NCBI GenBank assembly: GCA_007858575.1
Contig: CP042279.1
Location: 3,162,001 to 3,226,000 of the forward strand
DNA length: 64,000 nucleotides
Direction: 5' to 3'
From: Streptomyces sp. WAC08241
GTDB taxonomy: Bacteria > Actinomycetota > Actinomycetes > Streptomycetales > Streptomycetaceae
The notes under the pieces were generated by a model. It made no database searches, was not told the DNA's origin, and saw only the letters and a list, made by a program, of their open reading frames with translations. Below, one piece after another: positions 21,103-31,438 of this stretch (position 1 is its first letter; every line of letters begins with the position of its first letter). The translations under genes and the position numbers were made by a program.

Positions 21103-23624
21103 CGGTGGAGGTGCCTTCCGTGTCCGGGAGCAGGGTGAGCAGGGTGTCGAGGTGGTCGAGCCAGTCGGCTGCCGTGCGTGCGGTCCAGCCGTCGCCGGTA
21201 TAGGCGTTGTCCCGCTTCTGGCGTTCCTCGCTGTCGTGGGCGTCGGAGTCGACGAACACCGCCACCTTGGTGGCACCGGGCCAGGCGAAGTCGGCCTGCC
21301 AACTCGGTCGCCCAGCTCGTAGCCGAAGACCGGGGCTTTCTTGCCCGCGCAGCGAGCGTCTTGGCCAGCTGGGTGAGGTCGGAGTCGGGTTCGTCCTCTT
21401 CGAGGAATTCGAGGATGTCCTTGTCCCAAGCTCGTCCCGGAGCAGTCCTTCGATCGCCTGCTCCAGGGAGGAGGAGGCCGTGGCCGGCCCGTCGTCGGCT
21501 CCGTCACGTCCGCAGGAGCCGTGGCATCGACGGCTGCCGTGCCGGGGCGCAGCCGCGCGATGAGCGTCTCCAGTTCTCCGGGGCCGCCCGAGGCCCGCAG
21601 GACCTCCACGGCGAAGTCGGCGGCCCGGCTGCCGGCGAGCTGCACGCCATCGCCGCCGGTGAAGGCGAGGAACTGGAGGAGGTTGGACCAGTAGAGCCAG
21701 GAGCGCCACCGGAGTTTGTGTGCGGCGGTCCCGAGCTGGTCCTGGTCCTGGTCGTCGAGTACGGCGAGGGCGCCCCAGCCGACCCCGGCGGTACCGTCCG
21801 GTCCACCGGACGGGTCGACGGTGTAGAGCAGTGCCAGGCCGTGTTCGTCGGTGGCGGACAGGACGAGGATCTCGCCGTTCCCGGTGACGGGTTCAAGATC
21901 GAACGCCGGGTTTCCGCCCTCCGCGAGGGTGCCCAGGGCGCCGCGCAGGGTCGCGCGGGCCTGCGCGGGATCAACGTTCCGGGCCAGCGGTTCAGGTGCA
22001 CTGAGGAGTCCGCCCACCAGCGCTTGGGCCTGCTGCCCCCAGCGGGTGCGGGAGGGTCGCGGAGGTAGCCGAGGAGCGTGTCGATGGGGTTGGCGAAGAC
22101 CGCTTCGGCGAGTTCGACGCGGTCGCCGCCGAGCTCCTCGTACCAGTCCTTGGCGGTGTCCTGGCCGGTGCGCCGATAGGGCGGCCACACCGGGTGGGCC
22201 CTGGCGCGTTCGCCCTTCTCGAAGAGTTCGAGGTCGTCCCAGGTGACCTGGAAGACAAGAGCTCCGCCGGCGCGCAGTTCGTCCCGCTTCCTGGAGTCCG
22301 AAGCGATCCGGTTGTGCGTGCGGGTCGCGTGGAAGCGGTGACCGTCGAGGAAGACGTGCACCTTCTGGGGCGTGCCGTCGGTCCGCTCGAAGGTGAAGTC
22401 GGTCCGGGTGAATTCCTCGTCGCGCTGGGCGGTCAAGCGCCATGCCGCGGCCCCCGCGAACCGCAGGAGGCCACTGTGCGCACCGCTCTCCTCCAGAGCG
22501 GCATCGTCCTGGCCGGTGCTCCAGGTACGCAGGGCGGCGAGGAAGCGGGCCTCCAGATCGGATTCGACCTGGCGGTCCAGGCCGATCGCCGCGGTCGTCG
22601 GAATCTCCTTGGTGGCCCAGTGGCTGACCGGGTTTCCCTCGTCGTCGGTGAGCGGACGGCCGTCTTCGTCGAGGGTGTCGCGGAAGGCGTCGGGCTTCTT
22701 GAGCCGGTCCAGGTAGCCGGTGCCCCGGGCAGCCGGTCGTACAGGACGAGAAAGTGCCGCCTCTCACCAGTGGCCGTGTCGGGCATAGTGGCGAGAGTGG
22801 TGTCCAGGTGGGCGGGGTCGCCGCCGAAGTGCCGGTCGACGCCGAGCGTAGCGCGGCCCGGAAGGAGTGGACCTTCTCGTCGACGAGGACAGTCGCGGCC
22901 GGCAGCAGGATACGCAGGGCCTCGGTGGTGAGCTGGTGGGCGAGGAGCACCGGTTCCTGCTTCGGCGCCTCCGCCCCTCTTGCCCCGGCGCAGCGGTAAC
23001 CGGACGACTGTGGAGTATCCGTCCTCGGCGAGTTCCTTGAGCACGGGATCGGTGGCGTCGGCCGGTACCGGTAGTGCCGGCGGGGAGATGTCCCTGATCA
23101 CCCGGGCCGCGAGTGCCGGGTCGTCCACAAGGGTGCGCATGTCCTCGGGCCTGGCGAAACGGAAGCAATAGCCGTCGAGTACCTGGGAGTCGGGCGAGGA
23201 TTTCGAGTAGATCTCCGGTCAGTCCGTCAGTTGCAGCGCACTCCGGAAGCCGAGGCCCTTGTTGCCGATTCCCTCACCCGCCGCCTTGCTCGACAGGGCC
23301 GGTTCGGTGATGGCACGGAAGTTCTCCTCGGCGAACACCGCCCCTCGTCGGCGACGTAAAGGACGCCATCGTCCCCTGGGGCACCGCCATCACGGCGATC
23401 CTTCCCGGGGCGGCCTCGCCGATGGCGTCGTGGCCGTTCTGGACGAGTTCGAGGATCGTGCGGCCCTCGTACTCCTGAGCGGTGTCCTCGCTCACAGACT
23501 TCAGGCTCTCGGCGAACCGCCATGTCTCACCCGCGTCCCTGTAGATCTCGACTCGCCGCCGGGTCAGGGCGAGTACGGCCGACCGGAATCGGTCGCACTC
23601 CGTGGCATCCCACGTCGGTGTCAT
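21099..23624 (-). CDS. Sacsin-like GHKL (Hsp90-type) ATPase, large protein
   Basis: About 840-850 aa. The start MTPTWDATECDRFRSAVLAL at ATG 23624 follows a GAGGGG ribosome site. The N-terminus carries a Bergerat ATP-binding fold: N-box ILELVQNGHDAIGEAAPGRI (about residue 60) and the lid/G2 box GIGNKGLGFRSAL (about 120), as in sacsin N-terminal domains. The middle and C-terminal parts have no family I recognise; a late segment, TKVAVFVDSDAHDSEERQKR, suggests an acidic-residue fold. At least eight 1-base losses split it, but order and motifs are intact. Its stop overlaps the helicase start. Just upstream lies an integrase remnant, so the pair was probably acquired horizontally. Likely role: nucleotide-dependent sensor or clamp acting with the helicase (inference). 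Confidence 0.72.
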
Positions 23625-23888
23625 GGCTGTTCCCCTCGTTCGTGCACAACCTCGCGTCTGCCGGAAGACTCCTGGCAGTATGCGGTCGCGGCGGACACGG
23701 GCCGTTCGCCGCAAGACATCGGATGTGCCTTCGGCCGGCCCCGGTGACCTCCGTACGCCCCCGCCATGGCGCTTGGCGCCCGGAAGCCCGCAGTCGCGTG
23801 GAGCATAGGTCGACCGCTGGTTACCCGGCTCCTGGGCCACGTGATCCTCACTGGCCGTGAACCCTTGTCGATGGCGGCACCGTTCCGT

Positions 23889-24184
23889 TTCGCCGGCCTC
23901 CAGTTCCTCGGAGGCGCAGAGGTGGCGCAGGGCATGGAAGCCGTGTTCCCGGGCCGCTCCCACACGCGAGCACCGTCGGTGCCGCCCTCGTTCAGCGGGG
24001 TGATCACCCACGCCATGGCCGGAGCGGGCTTTCGTACATGCGAGTCGAAGCAGTTCCGGTCGACGGCCTTCCGCTCGCGTCCCGTCATGAGGCCGTGGGT
24101 CCTCGGCCGCCGGTGTTCGGCCTCCACCGGTGTCTCGGCCGGAGGGCGGTCGTCCCAGGGCAGCGCGACCGGCAGAGCCCGGTC
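23889..24184 (-). pseudogene. Decayed 3' part of a tyrosine-recombinase (integrase) gene
   Basis: Two frames recover typical actinomycete phage-type integrase sequence: LPVALPWDD, then TGRERKAVDRNCFDSHVRKP, then after one frame change REHGFHALRHLCASEELEAGE, the conserved block around the catalytic HxLRH. The last catalytic box (LGHSD...Y) is missing; after AGE the sequence diverges. No N-terminal half is seen. In the 678-bp gap 23625-24302 this is the only recognisable element; no tRNA or clear att repeat was found. Confidence 0.65.
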
Positions 24185-24302
24185 CTGGAACGGAAGGTGC
24201 CGTGGCCGGCCCCTATCCCCCATGGTGCGCGGCCTGTGAATCTCGTGGGGTGTCGGATCGGATCCCCACCCGTCGTTCTTCGACTCGGGGGCGTGTGCGC
24301 CG

Positions 24303-24727
24303 TCACCATTCGCCGATGTCGAAGTTGGCCGCGATGGGCATGACCTCGTCGTCGAACACGAGGACCAGGTAGGTGCCGGAGCCGACCAGGCGATCGTAGA
24401 GGCGCTCGGCGAGCTGATAGGTCTCCACCGTGTCGGATCGGGACCGCGCGGTCAGCATGGCCGGAACGGATCCGAGTGGAGGACCGGAGTCCGGATCGCC
24501 CACGTACAAGCTCACGGTCACGTCGTCGTTCTGGAAGCCGTAGAGGCGGCCGCCGTCCTCCTGAGTTGCTCCGGGGCCTGCCCGAGGGCGATGCCCAGGA
24601 TGGCCCCGACGTTCTGCCAGAGCCGGTCTCCGAAGCCTGTGATGTCCCACGGCCCGGTGGTGGGGCCGACCCGGAACTCGAAGTCCCGATCGCCACCACC
24701 GTGTTCCGCGAAGCACGTCATGCGCAT
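24303..24727 (-). CDS. Probable immunity protein for the Rhs toxin
   Basis: About 141 aa, acidic and cytoplasmic, with no signal peptide. Start ATG 24727 or 24721 (MTCFAEHGGG); the frame breaks once near 24565. Segments include WDITGFGDRLWQNVGAILGI, DDVTVSLYVGDPDSG and YLVLVFDDEVMPIAANFDIG. I do not recognise the family. The assignment rests on position: the first gene after a polymorphic toxin, same strand, the typical size and acidity of immunity proteins. A strong hairpin separates it from the toxin, so it may be expressed partly from its own promoter. Confidence 0.55.
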
Positions 24728-24774
24728 CTCACTCTCTGCCCCGCCGTCCGTCGCGGGAGTCGTCCGTGAGAACG

Positions 24775-24811
24775 GTCGGCGGGGTACCGGTGACCCCGGT
24801 ACCCCGCCGAC
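24775..24811 (-). terminator. Perfect 16-bp hairpin between toxin and immunity genes
   Basis: Arms GTCGGCGGGGTACCGG/CCGGTACCCCGCCGAC, loop TGACC, directly after the Rhs stop. The strongest hairpin in this region; probable terminator. Confidence 0.8.
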
Positions 24812-24824
24812 AGGGACCACGTGC

Positions 24825-27800
24825 CTACTTGATGTCCAGGTCCAGCATGTATCCGCGCCCGAAGACGATGACGCGTTGGATGTGCGTGTTGCTGCGCTTG
24901 AAGTCGTCGATGCCCTTGTTCGCCGTCCTCTCGTCCATGCCTCCCGCGCGGAGATCGATCACAGCCAGGTCGACCTGCTGCTTCCGGTCGGCCTTCTTCA
25001 AGTGGTCGCGCAGACCGTCGTCACGCTTACTGGACATGGCCTTGAAGTCGGCCCGCTTGTCGTCCACCCAGGCATCACCGGCGTGCGGCGCGAGCTGGTC
25101 GTCGTTCCGGGACATCACGCTGTGTCCGTGGATCGCGAGGGTCAGTGCGATCTGGAACTCGGCGGGGTCGTCGAACCCGAACCCCTCCTCGCCCTGCTTG
25201 TTCTTGCGCTTCCAGGACTCATCGATCCGCTCCATGATCTTTTCCACGTCACTGCGCGAGGGCCCCATCATCTCCAGGAGGTCGTGCGCCAGGTTCGCCG
25301 CGCCGCAGCCGTCCCGCGCGCCCCTGCGGCAGAGGTCCTCGTCGATGTCCTCGATCTCCTCCTCCAGGTAGTTGTGGAGGTCCCACTTCCCGTCGAGGAT
25401 CTGGTTGACCCGCTCCTTGCGGAGCTTGGCGGCGATCTCCGCGTTGGAGAAGAGCACCTGCTCCAGGTAGCGCTCGTAGCGCGGCGCTCCCGCCGGCGGG
25501 TGGCCGGCCCGGCCGCGACCGGTGTCGTAGTTCGTGCCGCGGTGGGGCGGCGGGTTCGACTTGGCCTTGCGGTCCAGGAGGATGTCCGGGATGCCGCCGG
25601 TGCAGGAGATCTCTCCCGTCATGCACTCGGGCACAGCAAGGCCCGAGGGGTCGCTGAGCGTGGTGGGGTTGTTGTTGGCATAGCCGTAGCCGTTGAGCGA
25701 CTGGTGTTGCTCCAGCGTCAGGTTCGGGTCCACGCTGATGAACTGGCCCAGGGAGGGATCGTACTGGCGAGCCCCGATCTGGGTCAGGCCGGTCCCGGCG
25801 TCTGCGGACTTGCCGAGAAACCCCTTGTCGTCGGGCCAGGCCCCGGTGCTGCTGCCGCGCGGGGCTCCGAACGGGGTGGTGTACCGCTTGCCGAGGGCTT
25901 GGGTGCTGTCCGCGGAGATCGCGACGTGGCCCGTGCCGTGGTGATCGACCGACAGGAAGGTCAGCTTTTCGCTGCCCGACTGGTTGGTGCGCACGGCCAC
26001 GGTGCTGGTGCCCGCCGTGTAGTACCGGTTGGCCCACTTCTTCCCGGACTTGAGGTGTACCTCGGTGTTGCCCAGGTACAGCACCGTCTCGCCGGCGGCC
26101 GCGTTGTCACGGCGGATCAGCAGGGTACCGTCGGCGTCGTACACGTAGTCCGTGGAGGCGCCGCCCTCGGTGAGCCTGCCCAGTCGGCCCTCGTGGTTCC
26201 ACAGGAGCGACTGGCGGACCGTCGAGTCGGCACTCTCGGCACGGCTCTCCGTGCGTCCCGAGTCGTCGTAGGTGTACTGGCCGTCGCCGACGCGCAGGCG
26301 TCGGGCCCGGTGGAGCGGACGACCGCCTTCAGGGCGTGCCGGCGGGTCGTGTCGTAGCAGTAGGTGGAGGTGACCGGGGCGGTCCCGCCGCGGGTCTCCG
26401 TGGCCCGCTGGCCGGAGGCGTTGTAGGTGAAGCCGCTCCAGTAGGGTGCGGGACCGCCGAGGTTGGCCGCGGTCCGCCCGGCGGCCGAGCAGTCGGCGGT
26501 CTTCGGAGTCCACGCCTGGGTCAGCCGGCGCAGCCCGTCGTAGCCGAAGCACTGGTGGTCGCCACCGGTGCCCGTGTCGGCGCGGTCGTGGATGGAGGTG
26601 ACGTTCCCCGCCTGATCGTAGCCGTACGCGAGGTCCTGTACGGGACCGCGCGTCTGGTCGTCGGTGGCGGAGGTGAGCATCCGGCCGGTGCCGGACTCGT
26701 AGGTGCGGGAGAGGAAGATCCGCTTGGCGGCGGCCGAGATGCCCAGCTCCATCTGGTGGACCTGGCCGGTGGCCGAGTAGTCGGCGCCCAGCAGGTAACC
26801 GGAGAGTCCGGAGAGTCCGGTGGGCAGGCCCGCGTCGTTGTAGAGGGTCTCGACCGTCTCGGCGGGCAGCCCGCCGGCCGCCGGCTCCTTGACGTTGTTG
26901 AGCGTCCCGTCGAGCCGGTAGGCGGTGCCCAGGGCGACGGTCTCGGAGACGGCGCCGGAGGTGACCAGGGGTCGGAGGCGGGCAGGGTGAGGGTGGTGGA
27001 CGTGGCCCGGCCGAGGGTGTCGTACGCGGTGACCGTCTTCGTGTACTCCTTGCTGCCGGTCTGGTTCACCCCGTTCTCGTAGCGGACGGACTTGTCGGGC
27101 AGGCCCTTGAGCAGGCCGTCGAAGGTCCACTTGGCGAGCTTGTTGGCGTCCGTGCGGCTGGTGTGCCACATGTCGGTCTTCCGGCCGAGCTCGTCGTAGC
27201 CGAAGAGGATCAGGTGCCCTTCGGCGTCCTTGGTGTGGTCGACCTGGTCGAGAGCGGTGTAGCCGGTGGTGATGGTGCCGGTGTCGGGGTCGGTGCTGGA
27301 CACCTCACGCCCGTACAGGTCGTAGCTGTGGGACCAGACGGAGCCGTCGGGCCCCGTGACGGTCAGCGGCTTCCCGTCGCGGGCGTAGGTGTGCGCCACC
27401 CGGGTGTAGGGAGCCGCGGTCGCGGCACCGTACTGGGTGTCATCCGGTTCCGGACCCGCGTAGGTCCGGGTCTCGGCGGTGCGGCCGAGCGCGTCGGTGA
27501 TGACACGGGAGGCGGTGCCGCCCTGGACCGCGGTGGTGGCGACCGAGTCACCCGTGTAGGTGGTGCGGGTGTCCCACTTCTTGGTGCCCCAGGAAGACAG
27601 AGTGGTCTTCGCCACCCGGCCCGCGCCGTCGTGCACCATGTCGTTCTGCACCGGTGCCTGGGCGTTCTCGATGCCGGTGTAGGTGCTGTTGGGCGCCGTG
27701 GCGTTGTCGAAGGCGTCCGCCTGCGTGACCACGGCCAGGCCCCGCGCGTCGTAGCGGGTGTCCGTCAGGATCCGGCCGCCGTTGACTCCGGGGGTCTGGG

Positions 27801-30800
27801 TCTGGATCTTCCGCAGCAGCGAGTCGTAGAGGGTGTAGCTGGTGCGGTAGCCGATCCCGTCCGCCTTGAGCTGCGCCACCGAGGTCCACGACGGCGCGGT
27901 CTGGCTGAGCTTGTAGCCGAAGGAGCCGCTCGGACTGTCACCGGCTGCCTTGGACCGGTTGGGCAGCCAGACGGCGGTCGTGCGGCCAAGGGCGTCGCGG
28001 GTGTACTCGGTCCGCTTGAGATTGGCGTCGAGGGTGTAGTTGACCGACCCGCGGGCCGGATCGAAGTAGGTGTACGACTTGTGGGCCTGGCCGTTGGAGG
28101 CCAGCTTGGGGTGGGTGACGATGACGCCGGTCACCGGGCCGCCGGCCGCCGGGTAGTAGGCGGTGGTGGTGGCGTTTCCCTTGCCGTCGGTGGACTTCAG
28201 CGGACGGCCGAGACCGGCGGTGTCGGTGTCGAACTGGGTGGTGACGACCGTCTGCCAGGACCCCGCACCGGGGTTGCGGTCGGCGGTGCCGTTCGCGGCC
28301 GGGTAGCCGGTGGGCTGGCCGGTCCAGGTGGGCAGACCGAGGGTCGGGGTCTGGGTCGCCGTCCAGGCGGTGGCTGCCGGGTTGTCGAAGACGGTGGCCG
28401 CGTCCGACAGCACGTCGCCGCGGGTGGCCGTGTTCGTCGGCAGGGTCAGTCTGTCGTCGGAGTCCGCGCAGGGCTTGCCGACGGTACGGGTCCTGGAGAC
28501 CAGCGAGGTCAAGCCCTTGGCCGTGTTGCGGGCGTACCAGGTGCGGGTGCAGGTCTCGTCACCGGCGGCCGACCAGTCACCGTGGTTCTCGACCGTGGTG
28601 ATCATGCCGTAGGTGCCGTCGTAGGTGTTCGTCGACGCCGTGGTCCGCCACTTCTTCGCGGCGGTGAGCCAGGTGTACTCGTAGCTGCGCGCCGTCCGGA
28701 CGAAGTGGGCCTTGGAGTGTGCGTAGGACTTCTGCTGACTGGCCGTCTGCTTGGACCACAGGTTGTTGAAGGTGAACGCGATCGGGGTGGCCCCGTCGTA
28801 GGTGATCTCCTGCCGGAGCTGTCCGGCGTACTGATCGTGGTCGTCGGCCGCGGCGAGGGTCGCCGAGGGACGGGAACGGGGTCACGGTCGCCGTGCGGCT
28901 GCTGCCGTCCTTGCGCCGGTCGCCGTGCATGCCCTGCATGAACAGCCGCACGGACTTGCCGCGGACACCGCCCGGCTCACCGGTGTAGGTGGTGACCTGT
29001 TGGTAACCGCGCCAGTTCGACCAGGTGCGCTCCTTCTCCTTGGTGAACGGGTCGTCGTTGTAGTGCCAGCCGGGCTTGGCGTACTCGTAGCCGAGTTCGA
29101 CGGCGGGGTTCTTCGCCGCGGGGTCGCTGGTGCTGACGGCCAGGACGCGGTACTTGTGGAACCAGTCGAGCGCCGGGTCGCCTCCGTTGACCGGCCAGTA
29201 CACCGGGTAGCAGGACAGCGCGTTGTCGTCCTCGGCGGTCGGCATCCTGCTGCCGCGCACGCACTCGGGGTTCGACAGGGCGACCGTGGTGATCGAGCCC
29301 GACTCCGCGGTGATGGTGGAGATCCGGGGCCGGGTCAGCGGCAGGATGTTCGCGCCGCCCGGCTGGGTGCCGCCTTCGACACGGTTGGGGCGCTGCTGGT
29401 AGGTGAAGCCCACCGGGGCAGCTCGACGGCGGGACCGCCGTTGAGGCCGGTACGGTGCAGCTTCGTGAGCGTGAGCACCTGGTCCGAGCTGTTGCCGATG
29501 TCCTGGCCGTCGAAGAACTCCTGTGTGAACGCGTACGAGTCGACCGGCCTGAACGCGTCGGGCTCGGCGGCGGTGGACCAGGACTGGGTCTCGACCTTGA
29601 CCAGCCGCTTGCGGGTGAAGAAGTTCGGGCCGGTGCTCAGACAGTCCTTGGCCGTCGCGGCGCAGATCGAGTCGAAGGGCACGTCCGGCCAGTTGTCGGC
29701 GGTGTCCTTGGTCAGCTCACGGCACGTGGCGGCCGTGCAGCGCTCCTCATAGGAGAAGACCACGCGGGCGGCCGGCTTGCCGGTGAACAGGGCGTCGGCC
29801 CGCTGCCCGTAACGGATCTCCGTGGGGTGGCCGCCGCGCACGTAGTCGACGAGCTTGTTCTTGTCGCCGTTCTTCGCGTAGTGGTTCAGCTCCTTGGCGT
29901 ACCAGTACGTCGAGGCGTTGCCGTGGACGTCCTGCACCAGGTCGAGGTTCCACCTCCAGGCCTGCTTCTTCGCGCGGTCGCCGAAGGCGCCGCCCGACGA
30001 GTACCCGGGTTCGCCGCTGTCGTCGCCGAACACCGGCACCGTCCACACGGACTCGGTGCGCTCGGTTCCGGCACCGGGAAGCTTGTTCAGGCCGAAGGTG
30101 TACGTGGTGCCGTCACCGGTGGTGACCTTCCAGTGCTCGCCCTTCCCGTCACCCTTTCCGGCGGACTTGTCGTCGCCGTCGTCACCGTTGTCGGCACCGG
30201 TCTCGTGGACCACCTGAGAGGCGTCGTCGTTCTTGAGCCGCCATATGCCGGAGGTGTCGTCCTTGACCAGTTCGTTGGCCGTGCCGTTCAGGACGAGGGT
30301 GGCGTTCTCGTACTTCCAGCACTGATCGGACTTGTCCTTCTGGCCGTCGTCCTCGCAACTGCCGTACTTGCGCTCGATGTAGGACTCGGTCAGGGAGAAG
30401 CCCTCGCCGATCAGCGAGCCCTGGTTGTTGGTGTTCGCCGTCCGTCCGTCGATGCTGCCGGAGTCGTAGGCCAGGCTCAGCGGTGGACGGGGCCGGCCGG
30501 GGACGGCGGCAGGGTCAGCGGGTAGTTCCAGGCGAAGGAACCGGAGGAGGCCCCGGCCTCCCAGGTGGCCGATGGGGTCAGCGGGGTGGCCGTCATGTCG
30601 CCGCCGCCGGTGGCGGATTCCCCGCCCGAGGTGGCGGTCACCGCCATCACCATCGGGGCGGACCGGGCGGTGAGCACGGTGTCCGCGCTCACCTTCTGCC
30701 GTACGGGGTCGTTCGTCGACGGCAGAGCGACCGGGACCCGGCAGGCGGCCTTGTCCGGTGTCGTCAGTGCGCAGTCCGGGAGCCGCACCAGGCCGAGCCG

Positions 30801-31346
30801 CCCGGACCAGTTGCCCCCGATCGCCGAGGCGAAGGAACTGTAGTCCACCGTCACGCCGGCTCGGCCGGGCCGGCCGCCGTCCACGGTGAACAGGACGCCG
30901 GTCACGCCGGCGGGCCGCGGCCCGCTGGTCGAGGACGGAGACGGTCGCCACGCCCGACGCCGCCGTCGCGGAGTCGGAGGAGGCCGCCGACTTCCGGCCC
31001 TCGATCCGGAGACCGCCGCCGCGGACATCGACGATCCGTCCGTTCGTACTGGATCCGAGGGGATCCGAGACGGTGCTGGGGGCGGCCAGGCCGCTCGGCG
31101 TTCGGCCTCGGCGCTCTCGACGAGGTCCAGGTTGGCCCGCTTCTCCCGGGCGACCCGGGCTCGGGCCTGATGCGCGCCCTGTCCGACGACGGGGCTGACG
31201 CGGCTGACCCGAGTGTCGGCGGACGCCGGTGCGCCCGGTATGTCGGCCGCTGCCGCGGGCACCGGACCGGGGGCGGCCAGGGACAGGACGAGGGCCCCCA
31301 GCAGCGGGAGGCTGCGCGCCCGGCCCGCCAAAGATGGTCTTGTCAC
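24825..31346 (-). CDS. Secreted SpvB/Rhs polymorphic toxin with C-terminal putative nuclease
   Basis: About 2,170 aa. The GTG start at 31346 follows GAGGAAAG; a Sec signal ends AAAADIPGAPAS. Next comes an SpvB/TcB-like region (LSLAYDSGSIDGRTANTNNQ, then the WNLDLVQDVHGNASTYWYAK block), then many YD repeats (for example GRTTAVWLPNRSKAAGD, YDLYGREVSSTDPDTGTITT), then the RHS core YDPSLGQFISVDPNLTLEQH ending in DPSGL, the usual self-cleavage point (about residue 1,900). The remaining about 270 residues are the variable toxin tip: a helical part, then NDDQLAPHAGDAWVDDKRADF followed by KAM and VDLAVIDLRAGGMDERTANK, which resembles PD-(D/E)xK or CdiA-type RNase/DNase tips (D...D-x-K arrangement; inference). 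Several 1-base losses are present. The upstream LamG gene is likely co-transcribed. Confidence 0.85.
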
Positions 31347-31438
31347 GGTGTGCTTTCCTCTTCGATGGATGCGGGCCCGGCTGCCCGCCGGGTGGACGGT
31401 GGGCGGGGAGCCGGGGCCGCTCGCGGAGTGCCGAAGGC

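Noticed and set aside
19879..22950. 1,023-codon minus-strand frame covering parts of both helicase and GHKL genes
   Set aside because: It joins in-frame pieces of two different proteins through out-of-frame stretches; the ATGA overlap at 21099-21102 marks the true boundary.
18699..23624. Gabija defence system
   Set aside because: The helicase is GajB-like in family only; the partner has a GHKL ATPase fold and no TOPRIM or ABC-type OLD motifs.
23625..24302. tRNA gene or att site next to the integrase remnant
   Set aside because: No cloverleaf-like sequence or repeated core could be seen by eye on either side of the region.
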